Both the position numbers and the translations under genes were made by a program. A stretch of DNA of 32,459 bases from Bartonella queenslandensis (GTDB lineage: Bacteria > Pseudomonadota > Alphaproteobacteria > Rhizobiales > Rhizobiaceae), in NCBI RefSeq assembly GCF_018155095.1, contig NZ_NAAI01000015.1, positions 1 through 32,459 of the forward strand. Direction: 5' to 3'. A model generated the notes under the pieces. The model was not told where the DNA came from. It was given only the letters and a program-made list of their open reading frames with translations, and did no database searches. Of the stretch, positions 1-7,716 are shown in pieces (within the stretch, counting starts at the first letter, position 1; every line of letters begins with the position of its first letter).

Positions 1-44
1 GGGCTTTTGTGCCTTGGGGGCTTGGGGCGCATAGGTGGGCACAA

Positions 45-89
45 GGGGATTGTCACGGGGGATTGTCACGGGGGATTGGTCACGGGGAT
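45..89. repeat. short G-rich tandem repeat
   Basis: About three imperfect copies of a 14-15 bp unit containing ATTGTCACGGGG lie upstream of the terminase gene. It is the first of several G-rich arrays in the gaps of the phage cluster. No function is evident. Confidence 0.7.
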
Positions 90-202
90 CTCATGCAAAA
101 AAGGAGAGTGCATTGAGTATCCAAATGAAGAGCAGATAAATCCTTGCTTTTGAGAAGAGCGTTTTTCTTTAAATTGCTTTGATCAGCCGAAGTATGAAGC
201 TC

Positions 203-230
203 AATTATTTATCAGTAATTATTTATCAGT
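203..230. repeat. perfect 14-bp direct duplication upstream of the terminase
   Basis: AATTATTTATCAGT occurs twice head to tail and ends 15 bp before the terminase start codon. It lies where a promoter or leader would be. It may be a simple slippage duplication or a paired binding site; the sequence cannot tell these apart. Confidence 0.7.
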
Positions 231-245
231 AATGAAAATTTATAA

Positions 246-1607
246 ATGACAACGGTTCAGAAAATTGCTCAAAAAATAGAGAAAAAAACAGCTCAAGTGG
301 CTCTTATTCCAAAGCTTATACCTGTCTTTACCGGAAAAGCTGATGTGCGCGCCGCTTGGGGGGGACGCGGATCTGGAAAAACACGTTCTTTTGCGCTCAT
401 GTCCGCCGTGGTGGGATATCGCCATGGAATGGCCGGAGAACGCGGTATTATCCTTTGTGCACGGCAGTTTCAAAATTCTCTCAATGACAGCTCTTTGGAA
501 GAAATTAAACGCGCTATCGAGGCTTATCCTTTTTTACAAGACTATTACGAAATCGGCGATAAATATATTAAATCAAAAGATGGACGGATTGTCTATGTGT
601 TCGCAGGACTGGATCGAAATATCGCCAGTATTAAATCAATGGGGCGCGTTTTCCTCTGCTGGGTCGATGAGGCAGAACCAGTGACCGAGACCGCTTGGCA
701 AACGCTTATTCCAACTTTGCGCGAAGAAGGAAAAGATTGGAATGCTGAATTATGGGTCACATGGAACCCGTGCCATGAAAATGCACCCGTGGAAAAACGT
801 TTCCGAAATGTCGATAATCCCCATATCAAAGGAACGGAAATTAATTGGCGCGATAATCCAAAATTTCCTGAAAAACTTAATCGCGATCGAATGAATGATT
901 TACAGCAAAGACCAGAACAGTATAACCATATTTGGGAAGGCGAATATCTCCAAGCTGTCCAAGGTGCTTATTATCAGAAATGTTTGCTCGAAGCCGAAAT
1001 GGAAGGGCGCATTACAACCGTTCCACGTGATCCTTTGATCCAAACAAAAATCTTTTGGGATATCGGAGGAACAGGGGCAAAGGCTGATGCTACTGCCTTA
1101 TGGGTCGCGCAATTTATTGGGCGGGAAATTCGCGTCCTCGATTATTATGAAGCCCAAGGACAACCCCTTTCAGAGCATGTGGGATGGGTCTTTCAAAGGG
1201 GATATGATAAGGCGCTGATGGTCTTGCCTCATGATGGTGCAACAAAAGATCGTGTCTATAATGTCAGTTTTGAAAGTGCGCTTCAACAAGCCGGTTTTCA
1301 AACCAAAATCATTCCTAATCAAGGAACAGGCGCTGTGAAAATGCGTATCGAAGCCGTAAGGCGTTTGTTTCCTGCTCTATGGTTTAATCGTGAAACAACA
1401 GCTGCGGGGAGAAAAGCCCTTGCTTGGTATCATGAAAAGCGTGATGAACAGCGCAATATTGGTCTTGGCGCTGAACACGATTGGGCAAGCCATGGCGCCG
1501 ATGCCTTCGGACTCATGTGTGTGGCTTATGAACAGCCACATGCACGACCTAAAAAAAAGACCTATCGCTCTTCTCACCATTCTCAAACTTCATGGATGGC
1601 TTTTTAA
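246..1607 (+). CDS. phage terminase large subunit
   Basis: A 453-residue DNA-packaging motor that would pump DNA into preformed capsids and cut it. The N-terminal ATPase shows a Walker A motif GGRGSGKT at residues 39-46 and a Walker B strand ending in Asp141-Glu142 (VDEAE). The C-terminal RNase H-like nuclease shows its acidic residues in FWDIGG (Asp272) and in HDWASHGADAFG (Asp422, Asp429). Length and motif order are those of a full-length PBSX/P22-like large terminase with no truncation. Its stop codon shares one base with the portal start (TAATG), so the two are translationally coupled. No small terminase is visible upstream in the window. In a gene transfer agent this enzyme would package mostly host DNA rather than its own genome. 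Confidence 0.93.
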   Translation: MTTVQKIAQKIEKKTAQVALIPKLIPVFTGKADVRAAWGGRGSGKTRSFALMSAVVGYRHGMAGERGIILCARQFQNSLNDSSLEEIKRAIEAYPFLQDYYEIGDKYIKSKDGRIVYVFAGLDRNIASIKSMGRVFLCWVDEAEPVTETAWQTLIPTLREEGKDWNAELWVTWNPCHENAPVEKRFRNVDNPHIKGTEINWRDNPKFPEKLNRDRMNDLQQRPEQYNHIWEGEYLQAVQGAYYQKCLLEAEMEGRITTVPRDPLIQTKIFWDIGGTGAKADATALWVAQFIGREIRVLDYYEAQGQPLSEHVGWVFQRGYDKALMVLPHDGATKDRVYNVSFESALQQAGFQTKIIPNQGTGAVKMRIEAVRRLFPALWFNRETTAAGRKALAWYHEKRDEQRNIGLGAEHDWASHGADAFGLMCVAYEQPHARPKKKTYRSSHHSQTSWMAF

Positions 1608-3430
1608 TGAATATACTTACAGATTCTTCTTTTAATCAAATTGAAACGCTTGAAAATCAAGCGCTCTTTAAAAAACTCGTGGGGTGGTATCAGGATGATA
1701 TTTCTCATGTCGAAAAATGGCGAAAAAATGCTCAAGAAGATTACGATTTTTATAATGGGCGGCAATGGAATGAGCAAGACTTGGCTGTCTTGAACGAACA
1801 AAACAGACCAGTCATGACTTTTAACCGTATTGCCCCTTTGATTAATGCCGTCATTGGGGCGGAGCGCAATAATAAAAGACAAGTCCAATTTATTCCTCGA
1901 CAAGAAGGAGCCGCCTTTGCAAACCAGATTTTGACAGGAGCAGCCGAATGGTTTCGCGATGAAGCTGATGGGGAATACGAAGATTCTGATGCTTTTCAAG
2001 ATGCAATTATTTGCGGAATGGGCTGGACAGATACACGCCTTGATTATGAAGAAGATCCGCAAGGAAAACCAATCATTGCACGGTTAGATCCTATGAAAAT
2101 GGTCTGGGATGCGAGTGCTGTGAAACCTAATCTCATTGATGCACAACGTTTATGGTATATTGATGAAAAACCTCTCGACATAGCTCAGCAAATGTTTCCC
2201 AATGTTCATTGGAGTGATCTTCATGCAGATTGGGTGAAACATCAGAGTTTTTTACAGCCAACAAGCAATGGAATGACACAAAACTATCTGGAAAAGAGGG
2301 AAGAGGAAACAAGCTATCAACGCCCTAAAATGGTGACTTTGGCAGAATGTCGCTGGTTTGAACGTGAGGTGGTGTATAAAGTGCTCGAACCGCAAAGCCG
2401 AAAGTTGATCGATTATTCAGAACAGGATTTCCAAAATTTAAGCAAAAATTTTCCCAATGTTCAAGCAACAAGATTAACTAGAAAAATTGTCAAACGGGCA
2501 TTTTTAGGCAGAAAGTTGCTCGAAGAACCCGATAAACCATTGGTTCCAAATGGTCAATTGGGATGGGAGTGTATTACCGGTACTTTTGATAAGTTAAGCC
2601 GGCAATTTTACGGACTGGTCAAGCCAACAAAAGATCCGCAACGGTGGGCAAACAAATATTTTAGTCAAGTGATGTATTTGCTCAATAGCCAATCAAAAGG
2701 CGGAATTATGGCAGAACGGGATGCTTTTGATGATGATCGACAAGCTGTCGAGAGTTGGGCTAGAGCTGATAGCATTACTTGGTTGAAAAGTGGGGCTGTA
2801 TCTGGCGGAAGAATCCAGCCTAAACCCGTGGCACAATTTCCGCAAGGGTTTTTCCAACTGTTTAATGAAGCAAAGAGCGCTCTCGAGCAGGTGACGGGAT
2901 TGTCTTCTGAATTTATTGGCACAAGAGCTGTTAATCAGCCTGGTATTCTGGAACAACAACGACGACAATCATCCCTTAATCTGTTGGCTTCCTTTTTTGA
3001 TGGTTTGCGTCGATATCGGCAACGACAGGGAAAAATTATTCTCTATCTTATTCAAAATTATCTGTCCGATGGGCGCCTCGTCCGTATTGCCGGTGATGAA
3101 AATGCACAGTATGTTCCCCTCACACGCGAAATGGTGACGAGTTTGGAATATGATATTGTCGTGGATGATGCACCAACAAGTCTCAATGAAAAAGAGCGTA
3201 CTTTTGCATTGATCATGCAATTGCTTCCTTTGATGCAAAATTTTGCAACGCCAGAGATTATGCTCGATCTCTTACGCTATTCACCTTTACCGGCCTCACT
3301 GATTCATAAAATTGCGATTAAGACGCAAAACGCTCTCCAAGAAGAGAAAAATGCTGTAGCGCAGATGGAGAATAAGGTGAAAGAAGAACAGATTATGCAG
3401 ATGTTGCAGACCCTAACGGCTCAACAATAA
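1607..3430 (+). CDS. phage portal protein, P22-like
   Basis: A 607-residue protein that would form the dodecameric ring at the capsid vertex through which DNA enters and leaves. The segment RPVMTFNRIAPLINAVIGAE near residue 65, followed by NKRQVQF, is typical of the P22-type portal family, as are the central VSGGR and FNEAKSALEQVTG stretches. The C-terminus is Gln-rich and probably coiled (MENKVKEEQIMQMLQ). The ATG at 1607 is preferred over the in-frame ATG at 1592 because it overlaps the terminase stop by one base. P22 portal is longer (over 700 residues), so this is a compact version without the long C-terminal barrel. It lies between terminase and scaffold, the usual place. Confidence 0.9.
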   Translation: MNILTDSSFNQIETLENQALFKKLVGWYQDDISHVEKWRKNAQEDYDFYNGRQWNEQDLAVLNEQNRPVMTFNRIAPLINAVIGAERNNKRQVQFIPRQEGAAFANQILTGAAEWFRDEADGEYEDSDAFQDAIICGMGWTDTRLDYEEDPQGKPIIARLDPMKMVWDASAVKPNLIDAQRLWYIDEKPLDIAQQMFPNVHWSDLHADWVKHQSFLQPTSNGMTQNYLEKREEETSYQRPKMVTLAECRWFEREVVYKVLEPQSRKLIDYSEQDFQNLSKNFPNVQATRLTRKIVKRAFLGRKLLEEPDKPLVPNGQLGWECITGTFDKLSRQFYGLVKPTKDPQRWANKYFSQVMYLLNSQSKGGIMAERDAFDDDRQAVESWARADSITWLKSGAVSGGRIQPKPVAQFPQGFFQLFNEAKSALEQVTGLSSEFIGTRAVNQPGILEQQRRQSSLNLLASFFDGLRRYRQRQGKIILYLIQNYLSDGRLVRIAGDENAQYVPLTREMVTSLEYDIVVDDAPTSLNEKERTFALIMQLLPLMQNFATPEIMLDLLRYSPLPASLIHKIAIKTQNALQEEKNAVAQMENKVKEEQIMQMLQTLTAQQ

Positions 3431-3471
3431 GGTGCTTGATAAGGTGTGATCTTTGATCAATTTCATCGACT

Positions 3472-3834
3472 AGAATGGGCTTATTTCTTTTCATAGCTGC
3501 TTCCTTTCTTAGAAGAACAGTCTTTATGTGCTGTTGAGAGAAAACAGGGGAGAGAGGGTTTTTTGATATCATGGTAGGGGAATGATGGGAGCAGAATGGG
3601 CTTATTTCTTTTCATAGCTGCTTCCTTTCTCAGAAGAACAGTCTTTATGTGCTGTTGAGAGAAAACAGGGGAGAGAGGGTTTTTTGATATCATGGTAGGG
3701 GAATGATGGGAGCAGAATGGGCTTATTTCTTTTCATAGCTGCTTCCTTTCTTAGAAGAACAGTCTTTATGTGCTGTTGAGAGAAAACAGGGGAGAGAGGG
3801 TGTTTTGATGTCATGGTAGGGGAAAATGGGGGAA
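3472..3834. repeat. three tandem copies of a 121-bp repeat
   Basis: The unit begins with AGAATGGGCTTATTTC and recurs at 3472, 3593 and 3714, spaced exactly 121 bp apart. The first two copies are almost identical; the third diverges in its last 40 bases. The array fills most of the gap between portal and scaffold genes. The minus strand can be read as a repeated open frame across the units, but it has no independent support as a gene and changes frame from unit to unit because 121 is not a multiple of three. Confidence 0.95.
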
Positions 3835-3937
3835 TGGTGAAGCCCAAGTGATAGGAGAGCATTGAGAATAAATGCTTTCAGGCTGTTGTATCTGAAAAAG
3901 TTAATTTTATTGTTCAAAAAAAGAGAAAGCTAATGTC

Positions 3938-4720
3938 ATGGATCAAGAACACTTAACGCCGGCAGAACAAAACCAATTGAAACAGGATTTTCTTGCCTCA
4001 ACACAAGAGGGAGAAGACAGTGAAATTGGAAGAGGAGAAAAAGAAAAAACTTTGGAAGAAAATTTCCAAGGGCAAATGTCTCAACACCAGCTATCTTCGC
4101 AGCAAGAAGAGAAAGGGGAGCAAGGGGGAGAGAATGGTCCGCCAGATCCGCAAAAAGACTTTATGGGCTATATGCAATGGTTGGGAAAAACACTCCAAAA
4201 ACAAGGGCTTTTACATGAAAAACAACAACCTAAACCGGCTGTTGCTGAAGCAGAACAGTTGCATGCATTCTATCAGCAGTCTGTTGCAAGTGTTAAACAA
4301 AAACATCATGATTTTGATCAAGCGGCGGATTTTATTTATGAAACACGCGCTAAACAGTTGGCAGCTTGTGCTTCGCTTTATCCCGAAATGGCAGATCCCC
4401 AAAATATTGATGCAAGGATTGGTGAGGAGTTGAAACAGATCTTGCGCGATTGTGCGCAAAAAAATCAAAATCCGGCTGAAGTGATTTATTCTATTGCACA
4501 AAAAATTGGCTATACAAATGTTCCCAATAACATGGGGGAAAACTTACAAGAAAGACACAATTCTGCCCGTACACTGGCTGCTTATAATGGTTTGATGCCA
4601 AATGGACCCATTTCTTTGGATATGCTTGATAAAATGTCAGAAGCTGAATTTAGCACTTGGGTTGCTGATCCTAAAAATAAAGCGGCTTTTAATCGTTTAA
4701 TGGGGGGAAGAGAATTTTAA
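3938..4720 (+). CDS. probable phage capsid scaffolding protein
   Basis: A 260-residue, highly charged, Gln/Glu-rich protein between portal and major capsid, the position of scaffolding proteins. Residues 1-75 are low-complexity and acidic (EEKGEQGGENGPPDPQ). From about residue 78 (DFMGYMQWLGKTLQKQGL) it becomes predominantly helical, and the C-terminal part contains KIGY and ends MGGREF. No catalytic motif is seen. Composition, size and position suggest a scaffold that directs capsid assembly and is then released or degraded. I assign the role from context, because scaffolds have little sequence conservation. The start has a purine-rich ribosome site (AGAGAAAG) upstream. Confidence 0.7.
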   Translation: MDQEHLTPAEQNQLKQDFLASTQEGEDSEIGRGEKEKTLEENFQGQMSQHQLSSQQEEKGEQGGENGPPDPQKDFMGYMQWLGKTLQKQGLLHEKQQPKPAVAEAEQLHAFYQQSVASVKQKHHDFDQAADFIYETRAKQLAACASLYPEMADPQNIDARIGEELKQILRDCAQKNQNPAEVIYSIAQKIGYTNVPNNMGENLQERHNSARTLAAYNGLMPNGPISLDMLDKMSEAEFSTWVADPKNKAAFNRLMGGREF

Positions 4721-4739
4721 AAACAAGAATGTGACAAGT

Positions 4740-5021
4740 GTTTTTGCGGGAGCGTGAGAGGTTTTTGTCGCGTGAATGCGGGGGAAGTTTTTGCGGGAGC
4801 GTGAGGGGCTTTTGGCTGCGTGAGTGCGGGGGAAGTTTTTGCGAGACACGTGAGAGGCTTTGGGTTGCGTGAAATGCGGGGAAGGTTTTTGCGGGAGCGT
4901 GAGAGGTTTTTGGTCGCGTGAATGCGGGGGAGATTTTTGCGGGAGCGTGAGAGGTTTTTTGTCGCGTGAGTGCGGGGAAGGTTTTTGCGGGAGCGTGAGA
5001 GAGCGTGGGGGAGGGGGAAGG
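4740..5021. repeat. degenerate 47-48 bp tandem repeat, G-rich
   Basis: About 5.7 copies of a unit beginning GTTTTTGCGGGAGCGTGAG lie between the scaffold and capsid genes; the first copies start at 4740 and 4787. Units differ by a few substitutions and single-base indels. Both strands show short open frames across the array (Gly/Arg-rich or Ser/Pro-rich) that are artefacts of the periodicity. Base composition is far more GC-rich than the flanks. Confidence 0.9.
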
Positions 5022-5148
5022 ATTTCTCAAAGTACAGATGTGGTGAGGAAAGCTCTTATAAGGGGGAGAGTGGGAGGTAGACGCTAACAGAAACAAAACA
5101 CACGAACAACCTATTCACCATCTGAAATGAAATGTGGTGTTTTGAGTG

Positions 5149-5173
5149 CCCGGCGCTTTGCTGGGTTTTTTTT
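5149..5173 (+). terminator. rho-independent terminator-like hairpin before the capsid gene
   Basis: CCCGGC pairs with GCTGGG (one G-T wobble) around a 5-base loop, followed directly by eight T residues. It lies 26 bp before the capsid start codon, in the direction of transcription. It may end readthrough from upstream genes, or act in the capsid mRNA leader. Confidence 0.7.
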
Positions 5174-5199
5174 ATGTCAATAAACTTTTCGAGGATAAA

Positions 5200-6318
5200 A
5201 TGACTGTAACTTATATCGGACTCAATGACCCAATGGCAGTGCGCACATGGTCTAAACTCTTAAACCAAGAAGTCTCAAAAGCAATTCCGATTGCACCGTT
5301 AATTGGAAATGATTCAAACAGTATCGTACAATTAAAGGATGAAACCACAAAAGCAAGTGGGGATGCCATTAGCTTTAATTTGCGTGTGCAGTTGCTCGGC
5401 GATGGGGTGAGCGAAGGGCAAACGTTGGAAGGCAATGAAGAAGCCTTACAATTTCTCAATGATCGTTTGGCTATTAATGAACTTGTTCATGCGGTGCGTG
5501 TCAAAAATGAGGGTACCATTGATCAGCAACGTATTCTCCACGACTTGCGTACCGAGGCAAAAAATGGTCTGGTTGATTGGTATGCGGATCGTTTGAGTAT
5601 GATGTTCTTCATTCAAGTTTGCGGATATACCGCAAAAACAATTAACTTTGAAGGACGCACAATTACCCTTAAACCTGTTCATTATGGGTTTAATGCACCA
5701 ACCGCACCAACCAATAAACGCATTGTGCGCCCTAATGATAAAACAAAAGATGAAGATTTAAAAGAAGGCGATGTGTTTAATCTCAAACTGATCGATAAAG
5801 CGGTTGAACGGGCTAAATTGGCAAATCCTAAAATTAGACCCGTGCGGATCGATGGCGAAAATGTCTATGTCCTTTATCTTCATCCAACCCAAGTGACGCA
5901 ATTGCGAACCAATACGGATGCTGGACAATGGCTCGACATTACAAAGGCTATCTATAGTGGAAGCCGTATCAAAAATCCGCTCTATGATGGTTCTTTGGGC
6001 ATGTATAATGGTGTTGTGTTACGCGAAGCTGAACATATTACCGAAGGAGTCGAGTCTGGAACAGCAAATAAAGCTGTCCCTAATGTGCGTCGTGCTGTTC
6101 TCCTTGGTGCACAGAGTGCTGTGATCGCTTTTGGGAAAGATCGAGGCGCAACACGCTATAAATTGGTGGAAGAACTCTTCGACTATGAAAGAGAATTCGG
6201 CGTTGCGGCAAAAACCATTATTGGAATGAAAAAAACCTGCTTTACCTTGCCTGGAAGTACGCAAGGGGCTCAGGATTTTGGAACAATCGTCATCCCAACT
6301 TATGGAGAACCTGCTTAA
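5200..6318 (+). CDS. phage major capsid protein, N4-gp56 family
   Basis: A 372-residue shell protein. The N-terminus (GLNDPMAVRTWSKLLNQEV), the following IAPLIGNDSNSIVQ and the segment GDGVSEGQTLEGNEEAL are characteristic of the N4-gp56/DUF4043 major capsid family, an HK97-fold group common in podovirus-like particles. The ATG at 5200 is chosen because GAGG lies just upstream at 5191; the longer open frame from GTG 5146 would run through the terminator hairpin. The C-terminus (FGTIVIPTYGEPA) looks intact. The gene lies between scaffold and adaptor and is bracketed by hairpins on both sides, which may set its mRNA level separately from its neighbours. Confidence 0.9.
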   Translation: MTVTYIGLNDPMAVRTWSKLLNQEVSKAIPIAPLIGNDSNSIVQLKDETTKASGDAISFNLRVQLLGDGVSEGQTLEGNEEALQFLNDRLAINELVHAVRVKNEGTIDQQRILHDLRTEAKNGLVDWYADRLSMMFFIQVCGYTAKTINFEGRTITLKPVHYGFNAPTAPTNKRIVRPNDKTKDEDLKEGDVFNLKLIDKAVERAKLANPKIRPVRIDGENVYVLYLHPTQVTQLRTNTDAGQWLDITKAIYSGSRIKNPLYDGSLGMYNGVVLREAEHITEGVESGTANKAVPNVRRAVLLGAQSAVIAFGKDRGATRYKLVEELFDYEREFGVAAKTIIGMKKTCFTLPGSTQGAQDFGTIVIPTYGEPA

Positions 6319-6338
6319 AGCGAATGTGTGTTCACTTT

Positions 6339-6362
6339 CCCCAACAGAATCCTCTGTTGGGG
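6339..6362. other. perfect 10-bp stem hairpin after the capsid gene
   Basis: CCCCAACAGA and TCTGTTGGGG pair perfectly around a 4-base ATCC loop, 20 bp after the capsid stop. No T-run follows on the + strand, so it is more likely an mRNA-stabilising or processing hairpin at the capsid 3' end than a classical terminator. Confidence 0.75.
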
Positions 6363-6399
6363 GGAAAATTTAAAATGCTTCCAGAAAAAGGACAGGCTT

Positions 6400-7095
6400 A
6401 TGACCGCTTTATCGAGTGATCCTAACAATCGCGATCTTACACAGTCAGACCGCGCGCAAAATTTTGCTTCTATGGTCGCGCTTATTCAAGATGAAATTGA
6501 TGATACAACAGCTGAATATTCCCAGCAAATTCAAGATTCAATTGTGACGGCTTTGCGTTTGTGTGAACGCGAACCCTTTTTCTTTAATGAAAGAAGAAAA
6601 AGTACCTTCAAAACACAAAGTGAGAAAACATGGTATGGACAAGAAGAAGGCGTTTTTATTGAATCAGAAAAAACTTTAGAAGACGTCTTTTTAGCAACAA
6701 AGGACAAAACACTTATAAAGTTGTTCTTTAAGCCCTTGGAAGTGTTGCATCAACAATATGGGATGCATCCTGAGTTAGGAACGCCAGTCTTTTATACGTG
6801 CTGTGAACAAAAAATAGGACTCTTTCCAACACCAGAAAATGTCCAAGACATACAGCTTTCTTATGCTCCTGTTTATGTTACCGATAAACAACTGAAAGAG
6901 GACAATAATCCTTGGTTGATTTATGCTTTTGATCTCATTAAAGCACGGGCAAAATATGAACTGTATAAAAATATCCTCAAGGATCCTGAATATGCCGCCG
7001 TTTCTTTCAGAGATTTTCAAGAACAGCTTCAAGCTTTGCGCATTGAAACATCACGCCGAAAGAATTCCTCAAAAATTCGCTCAATGAATTTTTAA
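6400..7095 (+). CDS. probable phage head-tail adaptor protein
   Basis: A 231-residue protein directly after the capsid gene. Its pattern matches phage adaptor proteins (SU10/P22 gp4-like): an N-terminal helix (FASMVALIQDEIDD), then QQIQDSIVTALRLCEREPFFFNE, a central GTPVFYTCCEQKIGLFPTPE strand, and a helical C-terminus with NPWLIYAFDLIKARAKYELY. Such proteins form the ring below the portal and seal the filled head. The ATG at 6400 is chosen because AAAAAGGA precedes it; the longer open frame from 6328 would run through the perfect hairpin. Role assigned from sequence pattern and position. Confidence 0.65.
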   Translation: MTALSSDPNNRDLTQSDRAQNFASMVALIQDEIDDTTAEYSQQIQDSIVTALRLCEREPFFFNERRKSTFKTQSEKTWYGQEEGVFIESEKTLEDVFLATKDKTLIKLFFKPLEVLHQQYGMHPELGTPVFYTCCEQKIGLFPTPENVQDIQLSYAPVYVTDKQLKEDNNPWLIYAFDLIKARAKYELYKNILKDPEYAAVSFRDFQEQLQALRIETSRRKNSSKIRSMNF

Positions 7096-7118
7096 AAACT
7101 TTTTCCCATTGTTTATGG

Positions 7119-7271
7119 GTGAAGATTGATATTAAAGACAAAAGTCGTGCTTATGCTTGGATTCGCTTTGGTGAGGGAATTCGTGCTGGTATCTGGATTG
7201 GTGCTGAGGACCAGATTCGCATTGAGGGGCGGGACTTGAGGGGAACCGCTGCTGGTGGTGGTGGGCGTTGA
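7119..7271 (+). CDS. small 50-residue hypothetical protein in the phage cluster
   Basis: An open frame beginning GTG encodes VKIDIKDKSRAYAWIRFGEG and continues with alternating aromatic, charged and Gly residues (AGIWIGAEDQIRIEGRDLRG) to a Gly-rich end. Codon use and composition look like a real protein, unlike the surrounding spacer. It lies 23 bp after the adaptor gene. There is no ATG or clear ribosome site, so it may rely on coupling to the adaptor, or be the surviving part of a longer gene. Function unknown; a small structural role is possible. Confidence 0.45.
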   Translation: MKIDIKDKSRAYAWIRFGEGIRAGIWIGAEDQIRIEGRDLRGTAAGGGGR

Positions 7272-7286
7272 TTTTTTTTGAATAAA

Positions 7287-7716
7287 TCAACTTTTGGTTG
7301 TGTGTTTATGGAATTTTATGCTCTCGTTTTAAGGGCTTTTGTGGTTTCAATGAGCAAGCCTTGGTATTTTGATTTTGTTGGGCTCTTCAAAGATTTTATG
7401 AAGAGTTTTATGGCTTTTTTCTCAAGAGTTTGGGTTGATACTGGCATGAAAGCGTGTTGGTGGGTTAATTTTGGTTGAGCGCTGGTAGGGGCTGTGGGAT
7501 CTCCCATGATGTGTGATATCATTTTTCTCGCGATGCGTATGTCAATTTTAGGTTGTCTATTTATAGAATTTTGTGCTCTTAGAGTTTCATTTTAAGGGCT
7601 TTTGTGGTTTCAATGAGCAAGCCTTGATGTTTTAGCACTCCTTGATGTTTTAGCACTGGGCTCTTCAAACATTTTATGGGGGTCTTGATGGCTTTTTTCC
7701 CAATCGCTGATTATCG
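7287..7716. repeat. diverged direct duplication upstream of the tail hub gene
   Basis: The stretch at about 7287-7440 recurs at about 7542-7716. Shared blocks include TTTTAAGGGCTTTTGTGGTT, TCAATGAGCAAGCCTTG, GGGCTCTTCAA and ATGGCTTTTTTC. In the right copy the last block is the start of the tail hub gene. In the left copy the same ATGGCTTTTTTC leads only to a short, unrelated frame. The left copy is therefore probably a duplicated leader with a non-productive start. Confidence 0.75.

Noticed and set aside
3481..3917. Minus-strand frames repeating a Lys/Pro/Ser-rich protein across the 121-bp array
   Set aside because: They change frame from unit to unit because 121 is not a multiple of three, have no independent start support, and simply mirror the DNA repeat.
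4689..5096. Minus-strand Ser/Pro-rich and + strand Gly/Arg-rich frames over the 47-bp repeat
   Set aside because: Low-complexity readings of a tandem array; no ribosome site or family pattern.
7278..7478. 66-residue + frame downstream of the small ORF
   Set aside because: It lies inside the duplicated leader, is rich in Phe/Trp/Met, and has no good ribosome site.
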